Assembly: GCF_036059255.1 (NCBI RefSeq)
Contig: NZ_CP107947.1
Span: 5,208,001 to 5,272,000, forward strand
DNA: 64,000 bases
DNA from: Micromonospora sp. NBC_00389
GTDB taxonomy: Bacteria > Actinomycetota > Actinomycetes > Mycobacteriales > Micromonosporaceae
Direction: 5' to 3'
The notes under the pieces are model-generated. The model had not been told where the DNA came from. It ran no database searches and saw only the letters and a list, made by a program, of their open reading frames with translations. Below are positions 55,274 to 63,707 of the stretch, piece after piece; position 1 is the stretch's first letter; every line of letters starts with the position of its first letter. A program made the position numbers and the translations under genes.

Positions 55274-56017
55274 GTGGACATCGAGCCGGTCGACTGCGAG
55301 CCCCAGCAGACGTTCCCCCGGGCCGTCCTGCGGCAGCGCTGGGAGGATCTCACCTTCCTGCACTGGCCCGTCGCGCCGGAGCTCGTCGCGCCACTGCTGC
55401 CGGCCGGCACCCGACCGGACACCCTGGACGGTGTCAGCTACGTCGGCCTGATCGGCTTCCGGATGGTCGGGCTGGGCCTCGGCCGGGGCCCGGGGGTGCC
55501 GTACTTCGGCACCTTCTGGGAGACCAACGTCCGGCTCTACTCGGTCGACGACACCGGCCGGCGTGCGGTGGTGTTCCGGTCGCTCGACGCGTCCCGGCTG
55601 GTCCCGGTGCTGGTCGCCCGGGCGACGCTGCGGCTGCCGTACCTGTGGTCGTCGATGCGCCTGGACCGCGACGGTGACCGGCTCGCCTATCGGTGCCGAC
55701 GCCGCTGGCCCGGCCCGGCCGGGACGACGAGCCGGATGGCGGTCCGGGTGGGGGAGCGGATCGCCGACCCGACGCCGCTGGAGCACTTCGTCACCGCCCG
55801 CTGGGGGCTGCACACCCGGGCGTACGGGCGCACGCTGCACCTGCCGAACTGGCACCCGCGCTGGCCGCTGCACCGGGCCGAGCTGCTGCACCTGGACGAC
55901 GAACTGGTCACCGCGGCCGGGCTGCCGGCGCCGGCCGGGCCGCCGGTCAGCGTGCTGTATTCCCCCGGCGTCGGGGTGCAGTTCGGCCCGCCGGTCACCG
56001 CGCGCCGGCCCGGCTGA
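55274..56017 (+). CDS. DUF2071 (YqjF-like) family protein
   Basis: 247 residues from GTG 55274. Starts with the family-typical LRQRWEDLTFLHWPVAPELVAPLLPAGTRPD and contains YVGLIGFRMVGL, FWETNVRLYSVD and FVTARWGLH. Acetoacetate-decarboxylase-like fold; function unknown. Twenty bases after the HTH_42 gene, so likely the last gene of the WYL-controlled operon. Confidence 0.85.
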   Translation: MDIEPVDCEPQQTFPRAVLRQRWEDLTFLHWPVAPELVAPLLPAGTRPDTLDGVSYVGLIGFRMVGLGLGRGPGVPYFGTFWETNVRLYSVDDTGRRAVVFRSLDASRLVPVLVARATLRLPYLWSSMRLDRDGDRLAYRCRRRWPGPAGTTSRMAVRVGERIADPTPLEHFVTARWGLHTRAYGRTLHLPNWHPRWPLHRAELLHLDDELVTAAGLPAPAGPPVSVLYSPGVGVQFGPPVTARRPG

Positions 56018-56048
56018 CCGGGGGCGGGCCGTTGCCCGCTCCCCGGTC
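56016..56048. terminator. Hairpin at the DUF2071 stop
   Basis: GACCGGGG (56016-56023) pairs with CCCCGGTC (56041-56048), with CGGGC/GCCCG pairing inside. Overlaps the stop codon and separates convergent genes. Confidence 0.65.
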
Positions 56049-56080
56049 CCGCCGGCCGGCCCGCGACGAGGCGTCGAGCC

Positions 56081-57058
56081 TCAGTAACGGCTGCCTTCGG
56101 GCGAGGGCAGGGCGTCGAGGTCGGCCAGGTCCTCGGCGCTGAGCCGCACGTCGCCGGCCGCGCTGTTGTCCACCAGGTACTTCGGGGTCTTGGTGCCGGG
56201 GATCGGGATGATGTAGCGGTCCTGGGCGACCACCCACGCGAGGGCGACCTGCGCGGGGCTGACCCCGGCCCGATCGGCGATCTCGCGGACCCGGCCGACG
56301 ATGGCGAGATTGACGCGCAGCGCGTCCTGCTGGAATCGCGGCAGGCCACGCCGGAAGTCGTCGGTGGGCAGATCGTCGAACGAGGTGAACCGGCCGGCGA
56401 GGAAGCCTCGGCCCAGCGGGGAGAACGGCAGGAAGGCGATGCCCTGCTGGGCGCAGTACGGCAGCACCTCGGTCAACGGATCGCGCGTCCACAGCGACAG
56501 CTCCGACTGCACCGACGCCACCGGGTGCACCGCCTGGGCCCGCACGATCTGGGCCACCGTCACCTCGGACAGGCCGAGCTGTCGGGCCTTGCCCGCCGCC
56601 ACGACCTCCGCCATCGCACCCCAGGACTCCTCGATGGGCACGTCGGGGTCGACCCGGTGCAGCTGGTAGAGGTCTACGTGGTCGGTGCCGAGCCGGCGCA
56701 GGCTGTCGTCGATCGCCGCGCGGATGTGCTCCGGGCGGCCGTTGTTGCCGATGGTCGGCGAGTTGCCGGGGCCACCGGTGGGGGAGGTGACCACCAGCCC
56801 GACCTTGGTGGCCAGGACGGCCCGCTCCCGGTGGCCGCCGGCCAACGCCCGGCCGACCAGCTCTTCGTTGGTGTACGGCCCATATACGTCCGACGTGTCG
56901 ATCAGGGTGGCGCCCAGGTCCAGCGCCTGTCGGATGACGGAGATCGACGTGTCGTCGTCCCGGGGGCCGGTGATGTCGTACCCGTGGCTCATGCCCATGC
57001 ACCCGAGACCGATGACGCCGACCTCGGGGCCCGCACTGCCCAGCGTGGTGGTTCGCAT
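56081..57058 (-). CDS. Aldo/keto reductase
   Basis: 325 residues from ATG 57058. AKR family blocks: GLGCMGMSHGY, LIDTSDVYGPYTNEELVGRAL, catalytic Lys in VLATKVGL, DLYQLHRVDPDVPIEESWGAM, QSELSLWTRDP and the NADPH-binding IPIPGTKTPKYL. Reduces aldehydes or ketones; the yeast Gcy/YakC-like subgroup with broad specificity. Divergent from the ArsR gene. Confidence 0.92.
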   Translation of the reverse strand: MRTTTLGSAGPEVGVIGLGCMGMSHGYDITGPRDDDTSISVIRQALDLGATLIDTSDVYGPYTNEELVGRALAGGHRERAVLATKVGLVVTSPTGGPGNSPTIGNNGRPEHIRAAIDDSLRRLGTDHVDLYQLHRVDPDVPIEESWGAMAEVVAAGKARQLGLSEVTVAQIVRAQAVHPVASVQSELSLWTRDPLTEVLPYCAQQGIAFLPFSPLGRGFLAGRFTSFDDLPTDDFRRGLPRFQQDALRVNLAIVGRVREIADRAGVSPAQVALAWVVAQDRYIIPIPGTKTPKYLVDNSAAGDVRLSAEDLADLDALPSPEGSRY

Positions 57059-57065
57059 GCGCCCT

Positions 57066-57071
57066 ACGCTA
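57066..57071 (-). promoter_or_regulatory. Leaderless -10 of the aldo/keto reductase gene
   Basis: TAGCGT on the minus strand, seven bases before ATG 57058, identical in sequence and spacing to the element before the epoxide hydrolase. Confidence 0.5.
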
Positions 57072-57151
57072 CGACCGGTTCCGATCTCCTGCGAACTGCC
57101 GAGCGGCGGGCCTCGATGGATCTTCGGTGGCCGGCGGCTGGCCGCGGCGTC

Positions 57152-57192
57152 ATCACTTAGGGCTTGACCTAAGTGATGTGCGACGGCATAGT
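57152..57192 (+). promoter_or_regulatory. ArsR operator and leaderless promoter
   Basis: ATCACTTAGG (57152-57161) and CCTAAGTGAT (57168-57177) form a perfect 10-base inverted repeat with a 6-base spacer. The -35 TTGACC (57164-57169) lies within it, and CATAGT (57187-57192), 17 bases further, is seven bases before the ATG at 57200. Strong candidate for autoregulation. Confidence 0.75.
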
Positions 57193-57199
57193 TAGGCAC

Positions 57200-57562
57200 A
57201 TGGCTAAGCATGTGCGGGAGGGGAGCGGCCCGATCGACGCCGCTCTGGACGGCGTGTTCCACGCGCTGTCCGACCCCACCCGCCGCCAGGTCGTCGAGCG
57301 CCTCGGCCAGGGGCCGGCCACGACCAGCGACCTGGCTCGCCCGTTTGACATGGCACTGCCGTCGTTCACCCAGCACCTGAACGTTCTTGAGCGCTCCGGC
57401 CTGGTGACGTCGGAAAAGAAGGGCCGGGTGCGCACCTACCGGCTCGCGCCCCAGCCGCTCGAACGCCTCGACACCTGGCTCGCCGTGCAGCGCGCGCGGT
57501 GGACCCGGCGGCTCGACCAACTCGATTCGCTTCTCTACGACCTGAAGGAGCAGCAGCAATGA
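57200..57562 (+). CDS. ArsR-family transcriptional regulator
   Basis: 120 residues from ATG 57200, chosen from promoter spacing over an upstream in-frame ATG. Winged helix HALSDPTRRQVVERLGQGPATTSDLARPF and SFTQHLNVLERSGLVTSEKKGRVRTYRL. No metal-binding Cys pairs, so it is the type paired with SRPBCC/AHSA1 proteins rather than a metal sensor. ATGA overlap with the next gene. Confidence 0.92.
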   Translation: MAKHVREGSGPIDAALDGVFHALSDPTRRQVVERLGQGPATTSDLARPFDMALPSFTQHLNVLERSGLVTSEKKGRVRTYRLAPQPLERLDTWLAVQRARWTRRLDQLDSLLYDLKEQQQ

Positions 57563-58041
57563 CCGTCTACACCGTGAACCCGGAGCTCGACCTCGTCCTG
57601 GAGCGGACCGTCGATGTGGCGCCCGAGCTGGTCTGGCGGGCCTGGACCACCCCCGAGCTGCTCATGCAGTGGTTCACGCCGAAGCCCTGGTCGACCATCG
57701 CCTGCGAGATCGACCTGCAGCCCGGTGGCAGGTTCGACACCACGATGCGCTCGCCGGAGGGCGAGGAGTACCCGAGCAGCGGCTGCATCCTGGTGGCGGA
57801 GGAGGGCAGGACGCTGGTCTTCACCTCCGGCCTCGGCCCCGGTTTCCGCCCGCAGATCTCCGCGGACGGCTTCCCGTTCACCGCGGTCGTCCGGATGGAG
57901 CCGGCGGGTGCCGGCACGAGGTACACCGCCATCGCGATCCACGCCGACGCGTCGGCGAAGAAGTCGCACGAGGAGATGGGCTTCCACGAGGGCTGGGGCG
58001 CTGCGCTGGACCAGCTGGTCGACCTCATGAAGTCCCACTGA
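57559..58041 (+). CDS. SRPBCC (AHSA1-like) ligand-binding protein
   Basis: 160 residues. START-like hydrophobic-cavity fold: LVLERTVDVAPELVWRAWTTPELLMQWFTPKPW, DLQPGGRFDTTMRSPEGEE and a C-terminal helix GWGAALDQLVDLMK. Such proteins are typically encoded with a small ArsR regulator and bind an unknown hydrophobic ligand. Translationally coupled to the regulator. Confidence 0.92.
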   Translation: MTVYTVNPELDLVLERTVDVAPELVWRAWTTPELLMQWFTPKPWSTIACEIDLQPGGRFDTTMRSPEGEEYPSSGCILVAEEGRTLVFTSGLGPGFRPQISADGFPFTAVVRMEPAGAGTRYTAIAIHADASAKKSHEEMGFHEGWGAALDQLVDLMKSH

Positions 58042-58064
58042 TTGGCGCACGCCGCCGCGAAGGC

Positions 58065-61000
58065 CTAGAGGCGTAGGGCTGCCGGCCCCGACCGGTGCAC
58101 GAGGTCGCGGATCTCCTCGCTCGACAGCCGCCGCCCCTGCTCGTGGGCGGCGGCGAAGTCGTCGTCACCCAGCCTCGCGCGGGCCGTCGCGGTTGCCCGC
58201 TCGACGTCGGCCCGGTCGGCCGGCGTCAACGCCAGTGCCGTCGCCTCACGCGCTGCCGCAGCCGCACCGAGCAGCCGGGCAGCGTCCTGTGGGCGGTCGC
58301 CACCGGCACCGGCAGCGGCCAGGCCGACCAGGACCTGCGCCAGGTCCTGGTCGGCACCGAGTTCCCGGGCGACATCGGCGGCACGCAGGTGCCAGGCCGT
58401 TGCCGTCGTCAGGTCGCCACGCAGCTCGGCCACGTACCCCAGCTCGACCAGGACCCCGGTCAGGTACAGGGGCCGCCCTGGCCCGTCCTGCTGCCGCTCG
58501 GCGGCTTCCAACAGATTCCGCAGGTGGGCTTCCGCGGTGTCGAGGCTGCCCTCCCGCCGCGCCACGGCGGCGAGACACAGCTCCGCGAACACGATGCCGA
58601 GCGGTGAACCCTGCTCGGTGGCCAGCCGCAGCCCACGCCCGCAGAGCTGCCGCGCCGCCGGGTAGTCCCCCCGCTGCAGCGCCACCCAGCCGAGCCAACA
58701 GAGCTGGCCGGACATCTCGAACCAGAGCCCGAGGTCCTCCGCGACGCGCAGCCCTTCCCGGTACAGCTGGCTCGCCCGCTCGTAGTCGCCGGACATGGCC
58801 GCCTGGGCGCCGAGCCACTCCGTGACCTGCAACAGCCCCCACCGGTCGCCGAGCCGACGGAACTGCGCCGCGCTCTCCGCCCCGTCCTGCGCCACCGCCA
58901 CCGCATCTCCCCGGATGTGCGCGTGCTTGGTCCGCAGGCTCAGCGTGGCGGCCACCCCCCACTCGTCTCGCAGCAGTCGCACGTCGGCCAGGACGCGGTC
59001 GAGCAGGGCACCGGTGTCCGCCACCGCACCGAGGTCGATCTCCGAGTAGGCGAGGAACCACTCAGCCCGGGCTCGGCCGTGCGGGTCGTCGACCTCCTCG
59101 TACCGCTGGATGGCCGCGCGGTGGCGCGCCGGCCAGTCCGCTACGTCGCCCGACAGGAGCGAGAAGCCCAGGTGCCAGGCCGTGGCCCGGGCGGCCTGGG
59201 CGGCGGTGGCGCCGGCCGGCGGGCAGCCCAGTGCTGCCCCGAGCCAGCGTCTGGCCTCGGCGAACCGGCCCCGCAGAAACCAGTACCAGCTCAGCGCATT
59301 GGCCAGTCGCAGCGCGAGGTCGCCGTCATGCTGGCGCACCGCCGCGTCCAGCGCCCCGCGCAGATTGGCGGATTCGGCGTCGAGTCGCCGCAGCCACCGT
59401 CGTTGGCCATGGCCGTGCAGCTCGTCGTGCGCCTGCTCGGCCAGATCGGCGTGGTAGCGGTGGGCCCGTTCGCGGATGTGGCGCAGCTCGCCGGCGGCGT
59501 CCATCTGGCCCAGGCCGTAGGCGGCGACGGATTCCAGCAGCCGATAGTGCGGGACGCCGTCGCGTGGCGCGACGACGACCAGCGACTGGTCGACGAGGCG
59601 GGCCAGCAGATCCGCGACGCTCGCGGCGGGCACGCCGTCGGGCGCGCAGACCGCTTGCACCGCGTCGATCCGACCGCCGTCGGCGTACGCGGCCAGCCGC
59701 CGCAACACCACCCGTTCCGGCTCGCTGAGCAGCTGCCAGCTCCAGTCCAGCATCGCCAGCAGCGTCCGTTGCCGAGGCGGTACGCCCCGGTGCCGGGCGC
59801 TCAGCAGCCGGAACCTGTCGTCGAGCCCGCCGACCAGGCCGGTCACGCCCAGCCCGCGGACCTGGGTGGCGGCCAGTTCGAGTGCCAGCGGGATCCCGTC
59901 CAGCCGACGACACAGGGTGGCGACAGCCACCGCGTTCTGCGCACCGAGCACGAATCCACGGTCCGCCGAAGTCGCCCGGGCGACGAAGAGCCGGACCGCA
60001 CCGGACCGCTCCAGGGCGGCCAGGTCCGTTCCGACGGCGGGATCGGGCACCGGCAGCGGTGGGACGGCCCAGACCACCTCCCCGGCCAGGCCGAGGGGCT
60101 CCCGGCTGGTCGCCAGCACGTGCAGCCCCGGTGCCGCCCGCAGCAGCAGGGCGGTCAGCTCCGCGACCGGGTCCACCAGGTGCTCGCAGTTGTCCAGGAC
60201 CAGCAGCAGCCGTCGGTCGCTCAGGACGCGGGTGAGGCGGTCGACCGACGTGACCGGTGCGCCCGGCTCGGCGGCGTCCCGCACGTCGAGCACGGCCAGC
60301 ACCAGGTCGGCCAGCGTGTCCAGCGTCTCCGGCGCGTCGGACCGGTCCAGGCCAGCCAGCTCGACGAACGACGCGCCGTCCGGGTACGTCGGCGTCCGGG
60401 CGCGGGCGACCTCCACGGCGAGCCGGGTCTTGCCGACCCCGCCAATGCCGGTGAGGGTGACCAGACGGTTGTGCTCCAGCGCCAGCCCCAGCTCGTCGAC
60501 CGCGTCCTCGCGGCCGATCAGCTCGGTCAGCGCGGCCGGCAGGTTCGTTCGCACCGTGGCGGGCGGCGCCGCCACCGGGATGACCGACCCGGCCGGTGCG
60601 GGCGGCGCGGACAGCTCCGGATCGTGGGTGAGGATGGCCCGGTGCAGCGCCCCGACCTCCGGGCCCGGATCCAACCCCAGCTCGTCACGGAGCTGGACGC
60701 GCAGCTCCTCGTAGCTGCTCAACGCCTCGAACTGCCGCCCGGCCCGGTACAGGGCGAGCATGTGGAGCGCGCGTGCGCGTTCCCGCAGTGGCTGCCGGGC
60801 CAGTAGGTCGCCGAGTTCACCGGCGGCCACGGCGTGCTCGCCCAGCGCCAGTCGGGCTTCGAGGCAGTCCTCCGTGGCGACGAGCCGTTGCTCCTCCAGG
60901 GCGGCCGCCGCGGCCCGGATGAACGGCTCGTCCTGGAAGTCGGCGAAGGCCGGCCCCCGCCACAGCGCCAGTGCCGTCGAGAACAGCGCGACCCTGGACC

Positions 61001-61358
61001 GGACATCCTGCTCGCTGCGAGCCTGCGACACGAGCTGGTGGAAGTGGCCAGCGTCCACCTCGTCGCGATCGACCAGGATCCGGTAGCCGGGCGGCGGTGA
61101 TCGCACCAGCTCCCGACCTCCGGACTCGGCGTCCGCCAGCACCCGGCGCAACTGCGAGACCTTGGCGGACAGGGCGCCGGCGGCGTTTGCTGGCGGAGCG
61201 TCGCCCCACAGGTAGTCGACGAGCCGATCCGCTGGCACCGGCTGCCCCTCGTGCAGCAGCAATGCGGAGAGCAGGGCCCGGACCTTCAGCCCCGGGACGG
61301 CGACCACGGCGCCGCCTGCGGTCCACACCGTCAACGGGCCCAGCACCCCGAACCGCAT
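58065..61358 (-). CDS. AfsR-like SARP regulator with NB-ARC and TPR domains
   Basis: 1097 residues from ATG 61358 (MRFGVLGPLTV). SARP winged helix (1-95), BTAD domain (about 100-245), NB-ARC with P-loop GIGGVGKTRL near 303 and LLLVLDNCEHL, then about 450 residues of TPR-like repeats. Regulators of this class activate secondary metabolism or secretion genes by binding direct repeats. No biosynthetic genes are in the window. Divergent from the SGNH hydrolase, with 11-bp-period repeats between them. Predicted leaderless (TATCCT seven bases upstream). Confidence 0.93.
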   Translation of the reverse strand: MRFGVLGPLTVWTAGGAVVAVPGLKVRALLSALLLHEGQPVPADRLVDYLWGDAPPANAAGALSAKVSQLRRVLADAESGGRELVRSPPPGYRILVDRDEVDAGHFHQLVSQARSEQDVRSRVALFSTALALWRGPAFADFQDEPFIRAAAAALEEQRLVATEDCLEARLALGEHAVAAGELGDLLARQPLRERARALHMLALYRAGRQFEALSSYEELRVQLRDELGLDPGPEVGALHRAILTHDPELSAPPAPAGSVIPVAAPPATVRTNLPAALTELIGREDAVDELGLALEHNRLVTLTGIGGVGKTRLAVEVARARTPTYPDGASFVELAGLDRSDAPETLDTLADLVLAVLDVRDAAEPGAPVTSVDRLTRVLSDRRLLLVLDNCEHLVDPVAELTALLLRAAPGLHVLATSREPLGLAGEVVWAVPPLPVPDPAVGTDLAALERSGAVRLFVARATSADRGFVLGAQNAVAVATLCRRLDGIPLALELAATQVRGLGVTGLVGGLDDRFRLLSARHRGVPPRQRTLLAMLDWSWQLLSEPERVVLRRLAAYADGGRIDAVQAVCAPDGVPAASVADLLARLVDQSLVVVAPRDGVPHYRLLESVAAYGLGQMDAAGELRHIRERAHRYHADLAEQAHDELHGHGQRRWLRRLDAESANLRGALDAAVRQHDGDLALRLANALSWYWFLRGRFAEARRWLGAALGCPPAGATAAQAARATAWHLGFSLLSGDVADWPARHRAAIQRYEEVDDPHGRARAEWFLAYSEIDLGAVADTGALLDRVLADVRLLRDEWGVAATLSLRTKHAHIRGDAVAVAQDGAESAAQFRRLGDRWGLLQVTEWLGAQAAMSGDYERASQLYREGLRVAEDLGLWFEMSGQLCWLGWVALQRGDYPAARQLCGRGLRLATEQGSPLGIVFAELCLAAVARREGSLDTAEAHLRNLLEAAERQQDGPGRPLYLTGVLVELGYVAELRGDLTTATAWHLRAADVARELGADQDLAQVLVGLAAAGAGGDRPQDAARLLGAAAAAREATALALTPADRADVERATATARARLGDDDFAAAHEQGRRLSSEEIRDLVHRSGPAALRL

Positions 61359-61365
61359 GGCGGCC

Positions 61366-61371
61366 AGGATA
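61366..61371 (-). promoter_or_regulatory. Leaderless -10 of the AfsR-like gene
   Basis: TATCCT (TANNNT) on the minus strand, seven bases before ATG 61358. Confidence 0.5.
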
Positions 61372-61445
61372 CGGCCTCTGAGCTGCGCCGAGGGTACCGG
61401 CGCGCGGTCCATGATCCCCGGCCCTGCTCGCACTGCGGCAGGTCA

Positions 61446-61463
61446 CCGTAAAGAAACCGTAAA
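61446..61463. promoter_or_regulatory. Direct heptamer repeats, SARP/OmpR-type site
   Basis: CCGTAAA occurs at 61446-61452 and again at 61457-61463, separated by GAAA: an exact 11-bp period. SARP and OmpR-type regulators bind such head-to-tail heptamers. Located in the 196-base divergent gap, about 90 bases from each start. Confidence 0.6.
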
Positions 61464-61554
61464 GCCCACCGCGCAGGGTGGACGCACACCGGCCGACCGC
61501 CCCGATCCGGGCACCCCGGTTGGATCATCCGCCCACTCCCGAAGGGACATTCCC

Positions 61555-62838
61555 GTGTCGTCGTCGCCACGCCGCCTCCTCACCGCACTCGTTGCCCTGT
61601 TCCTGCTGGTACCCGCCATCCCTGCCGGCGTCGCGACCGCCTCGGAGCCCGCCCAGCGCCACGCCACCGCCGGCTGGTCGGCGGCCTGGTCGGCGGCCCA
61701 CCACCATCCGGTGCCGGGCAACGACTGGGACGGACCGAACTGGTCCGTCCCGGGCTTCACCAACCAGTCGGTACGACAGGTGGTCCGGGTCAGCGCCGCC
61801 GGTTCCCTGCTACGGATCCGGCTGTCCAACCGGTACGGGAGCCAGCCACTGCGGCTGACCGGTGCCACCGTCGGCCGGCCCACGTCCGGGGCGGCGGTGC
61901 AGCTCGGCACGCTGCGTCCGGTCACCTTCGACCGCCGGTTGTCGACCACCCTGGCGGCCGGTACGGAGAAGACGTCCGACCCGGTGCTCCTGCCGGTACG
62001 GGCGCTGGAAGCACTGACCGTGACGCTGTACTTCGCCGGACCGACCGGCCCGGCGACCTTCCACCAGAGCGGGCTCACCACCACCTACCGCGCCCCGGGC
62101 GACCACCGTTTCGATCCCCACTCCGCCGCCTTCGCCGGTGAGACCAGCCAGTCCTGGTACCACCTTGCCGGAGTCGACGTGGCCGGCTCGCCGCGTACCC
62201 GGGGCACGGTGGTGACGTTCGGCGACTCGCAAACCGACGGCTACGGCTCCACTCCCGGCGCCGACAACCGCTACCCGGACCAGTTGGCCGAACGACTGGT
62301 CGCCACCGGTCGCCCGCTCGCCGTGGTGAACGCCGGGATCAGCGGGAACAAACTGCTCGCCGACTCGCCCTGTTACGGCGAGCGGGGCGTCAGCCGGTTC
62401 CGGCACGACGTACTCGGGCAGCCCGGCGTACGGACGGCGGTCGTCCTGATCGGCATCAACGACATCGGTGCCGGCGGCTACCCTGACTTCGGCTGCGGCG
62501 CCTCGCCGGTGGTGACCGCCGGCCAGCTCGTCAACGGCCATCGGGCATTGATCCAGGCCGCCCGGGCACGCGGGGTCACCGTCATCGGCGTCACGATGCC
62601 GCCGCTCAAGAACGCGACGGGTTACGACACCCCGGACAAGGAAGCGCTCCGAGACGAGCTGAACCACTGGATCCGGACCAGTGGCGAGTACGACGTGGTC
62701 GTCGACCTCGACCGGATCCTCGCCGACCCGGCCGACCCGGACGCCCTGCGCCCGGCGTACGACCACGGCGACCACCTGCACCTCAACGACACCGGGGCGA
62801 CCGCTGCCGCCGTCGCCGTCGCCGCGCAGATCCGCTGA
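61555..62838 (+). CDS. Secreted SGNH/GDSL hydrolase
   Basis: 427 residues from GTG 61555 (GAAGGGA about 7 bases upstream). Signal peptide ends near residue 28. An N-terminal beta domain of about 180 residues precedes the GDSL block VVTFGDSQTDG with nucleophile Ser225, Gly in NAGISGNKLL, Asn in VLIGINDIG and the C-terminal Asp/His in YDHGDHLHLND. An extracellular lipase or carbohydrate esterase; substrate unknown. Possible target of the divergent AfsR-like regulator. Confidence 0.9.
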   Translation: MSSSPRRLLTALVALFLLVPAIPAGVATASEPAQRHATAGWSAAWSAAHHHPVPGNDWDGPNWSVPGFTNQSVRQVVRVSAAGSLLRIRLSNRYGSQPLRLTGATVGRPTSGAAVQLGTLRPVTFDRRLSTTLAAGTEKTSDPVLLPVRALEALTVTLYFAGPTGPATFHQSGLTTTYRAPGDHRFDPHSAAFAGETSQSWYHLAGVDVAGSPRTRGTVVTFGDSQTDGYGSTPGADNRYPDQLAERLVATGRPLAVVNAGISGNKLLADSPCYGERGVSRFRHDVLGQPGVRTAVVLIGINDIGAGGYPDFGCGASPVVTAGQLVNGHRALIQAARARGVTVIGVTMPPLKNATGYDTPDKEALRDELNHWIRTSGEYDVVVDLDRILADPADPDALRPAYDHGDHLHLNDTGATAAAVAVAAQIR

Positions 62839-62998
62839 GCCCGTGTCACCGCACCGAGGGGACCTGGACGCGCGCTGATCGTCGGTTGGACCTGGGCGGA
62901 AAAGAATGTCGGGCGGTGTGTCGAGCACCGGGGTGCCGGCTTCGACCACAGGATGAGGGCCGGGTGCGCCGGGCCGACCGAGACCAAGGAGTGGACCG

Positions 62999-63601
62999 AT
63001 GACGAAGGTGACGACCGGGGCGACGATGTCGTTGGACGGCTACATCGCGGACCCGTCCCACGGGGGCTTCGAGTACCTGTTCCAGTGGTACGAGAACGGC
63101 GACGTCGAGACGCCGACGGCCACCCCCGAACTGACGTTCCGGACCTCCGCCGTGAGCGCGCGACACATCCGCGATCTCACCGAGCGGACCGGAGCGCTGG
63201 TCGTCGGTCGACGGCTCTTCGACATGACCAACGGGTGGGGCGGCCGGCATCCGTTGGACGTGCCCGTCGTGGTCGTCACGCACAGCGTGCCGGACGGTTG
63301 GGAACCGGAGAACGACTCGTTCGTCTTCGTCACCGACGGCATCGAGAGCGCCATCGAGCGGGCGAAGACGATCGCCGGCGACAAGGAGGTCGGGGTCAAC
63401 GGCGGCACCATCGCGACCCAGGTCATCCAAGCCGGCCTGCTCGACGAGGTGCACGTCGACCTCGTCCCGGTCCTGCTCGGTGACGGTATCCCGCTCTTCG
63501 CCGACCTGAAGATCGCGCCGCTCCAGCTTCACGGGCCGATCAGCGTGGTCGAGGGCACCGGGGTCACCCACCTGGCCTACCGGGTACGCCCGACGGCCTG
63601 A
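62999..63601 (+). CDS. RibD C-terminal/dihydrofolate-reductase-like protein
   Basis: 200 residues from ATG 62999 (AAGGAG about 7 bases upstream). Pattern MSLDGYIADP, ALVVGRRLFDMTNGW, VVVVTHSVP and VNGGTIATQVIQAGLLDEVHVDLVPVLLGDGIPLF of the YwjB/YyaP group of stand-alone RibD-C reductases. NADPH-dependent reductase of unknown substrate. Followed by a strong hairpin terminator. Confidence 0.9.
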   Translation: MTKVTTGATMSLDGYIADPSHGGFEYLFQWYENGDVETPTATPELTFRTSAVSARHIRDLTERTGALVVGRRLFDMTNGWGGRHPLDVPVVVVTHSVPDGWEPENDSFVFVTDGIESAIERAKTIAGDKEVGVNGGTIATQVIQAGLLDEVHVDLVPVLLGDGIPLFADLKIAPLQLHGPISVVEGTGVTHLAYRVRPTA

Positions 63602-63609
63602 CCAACTCG

Positions 63610-63638
63610 GACGGGCGGCCCGGACCGGGCCGCCCGTC
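63610..63638 (+). terminator. Hairpin terminator after the RibD-like gene
   Basis: GACGGGCGGCCCGG (63610-63623) is the exact complement of 63625-63638; allowing a minimal loop gives a stem of about 12 to 13 base pairs. Confidence 0.8.
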
Positions 63639-63707
63639 TGCCTGTCCCGCCTGGTCCGGGCGGGTGGTGCCCCCTACGAATCCGTACCGTGTGCTGAACT
63701 GTCCGGC

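Noticed and set aside
58065..61358. Antibiotic biosynthetic cluster implied by the AfsR-like regulator and LAL proteins
   Set aside because: No polyketide synthase, NRPS, terpene or RiPP genes in the window; neighbours are primary-metabolism or secreted enzymes.
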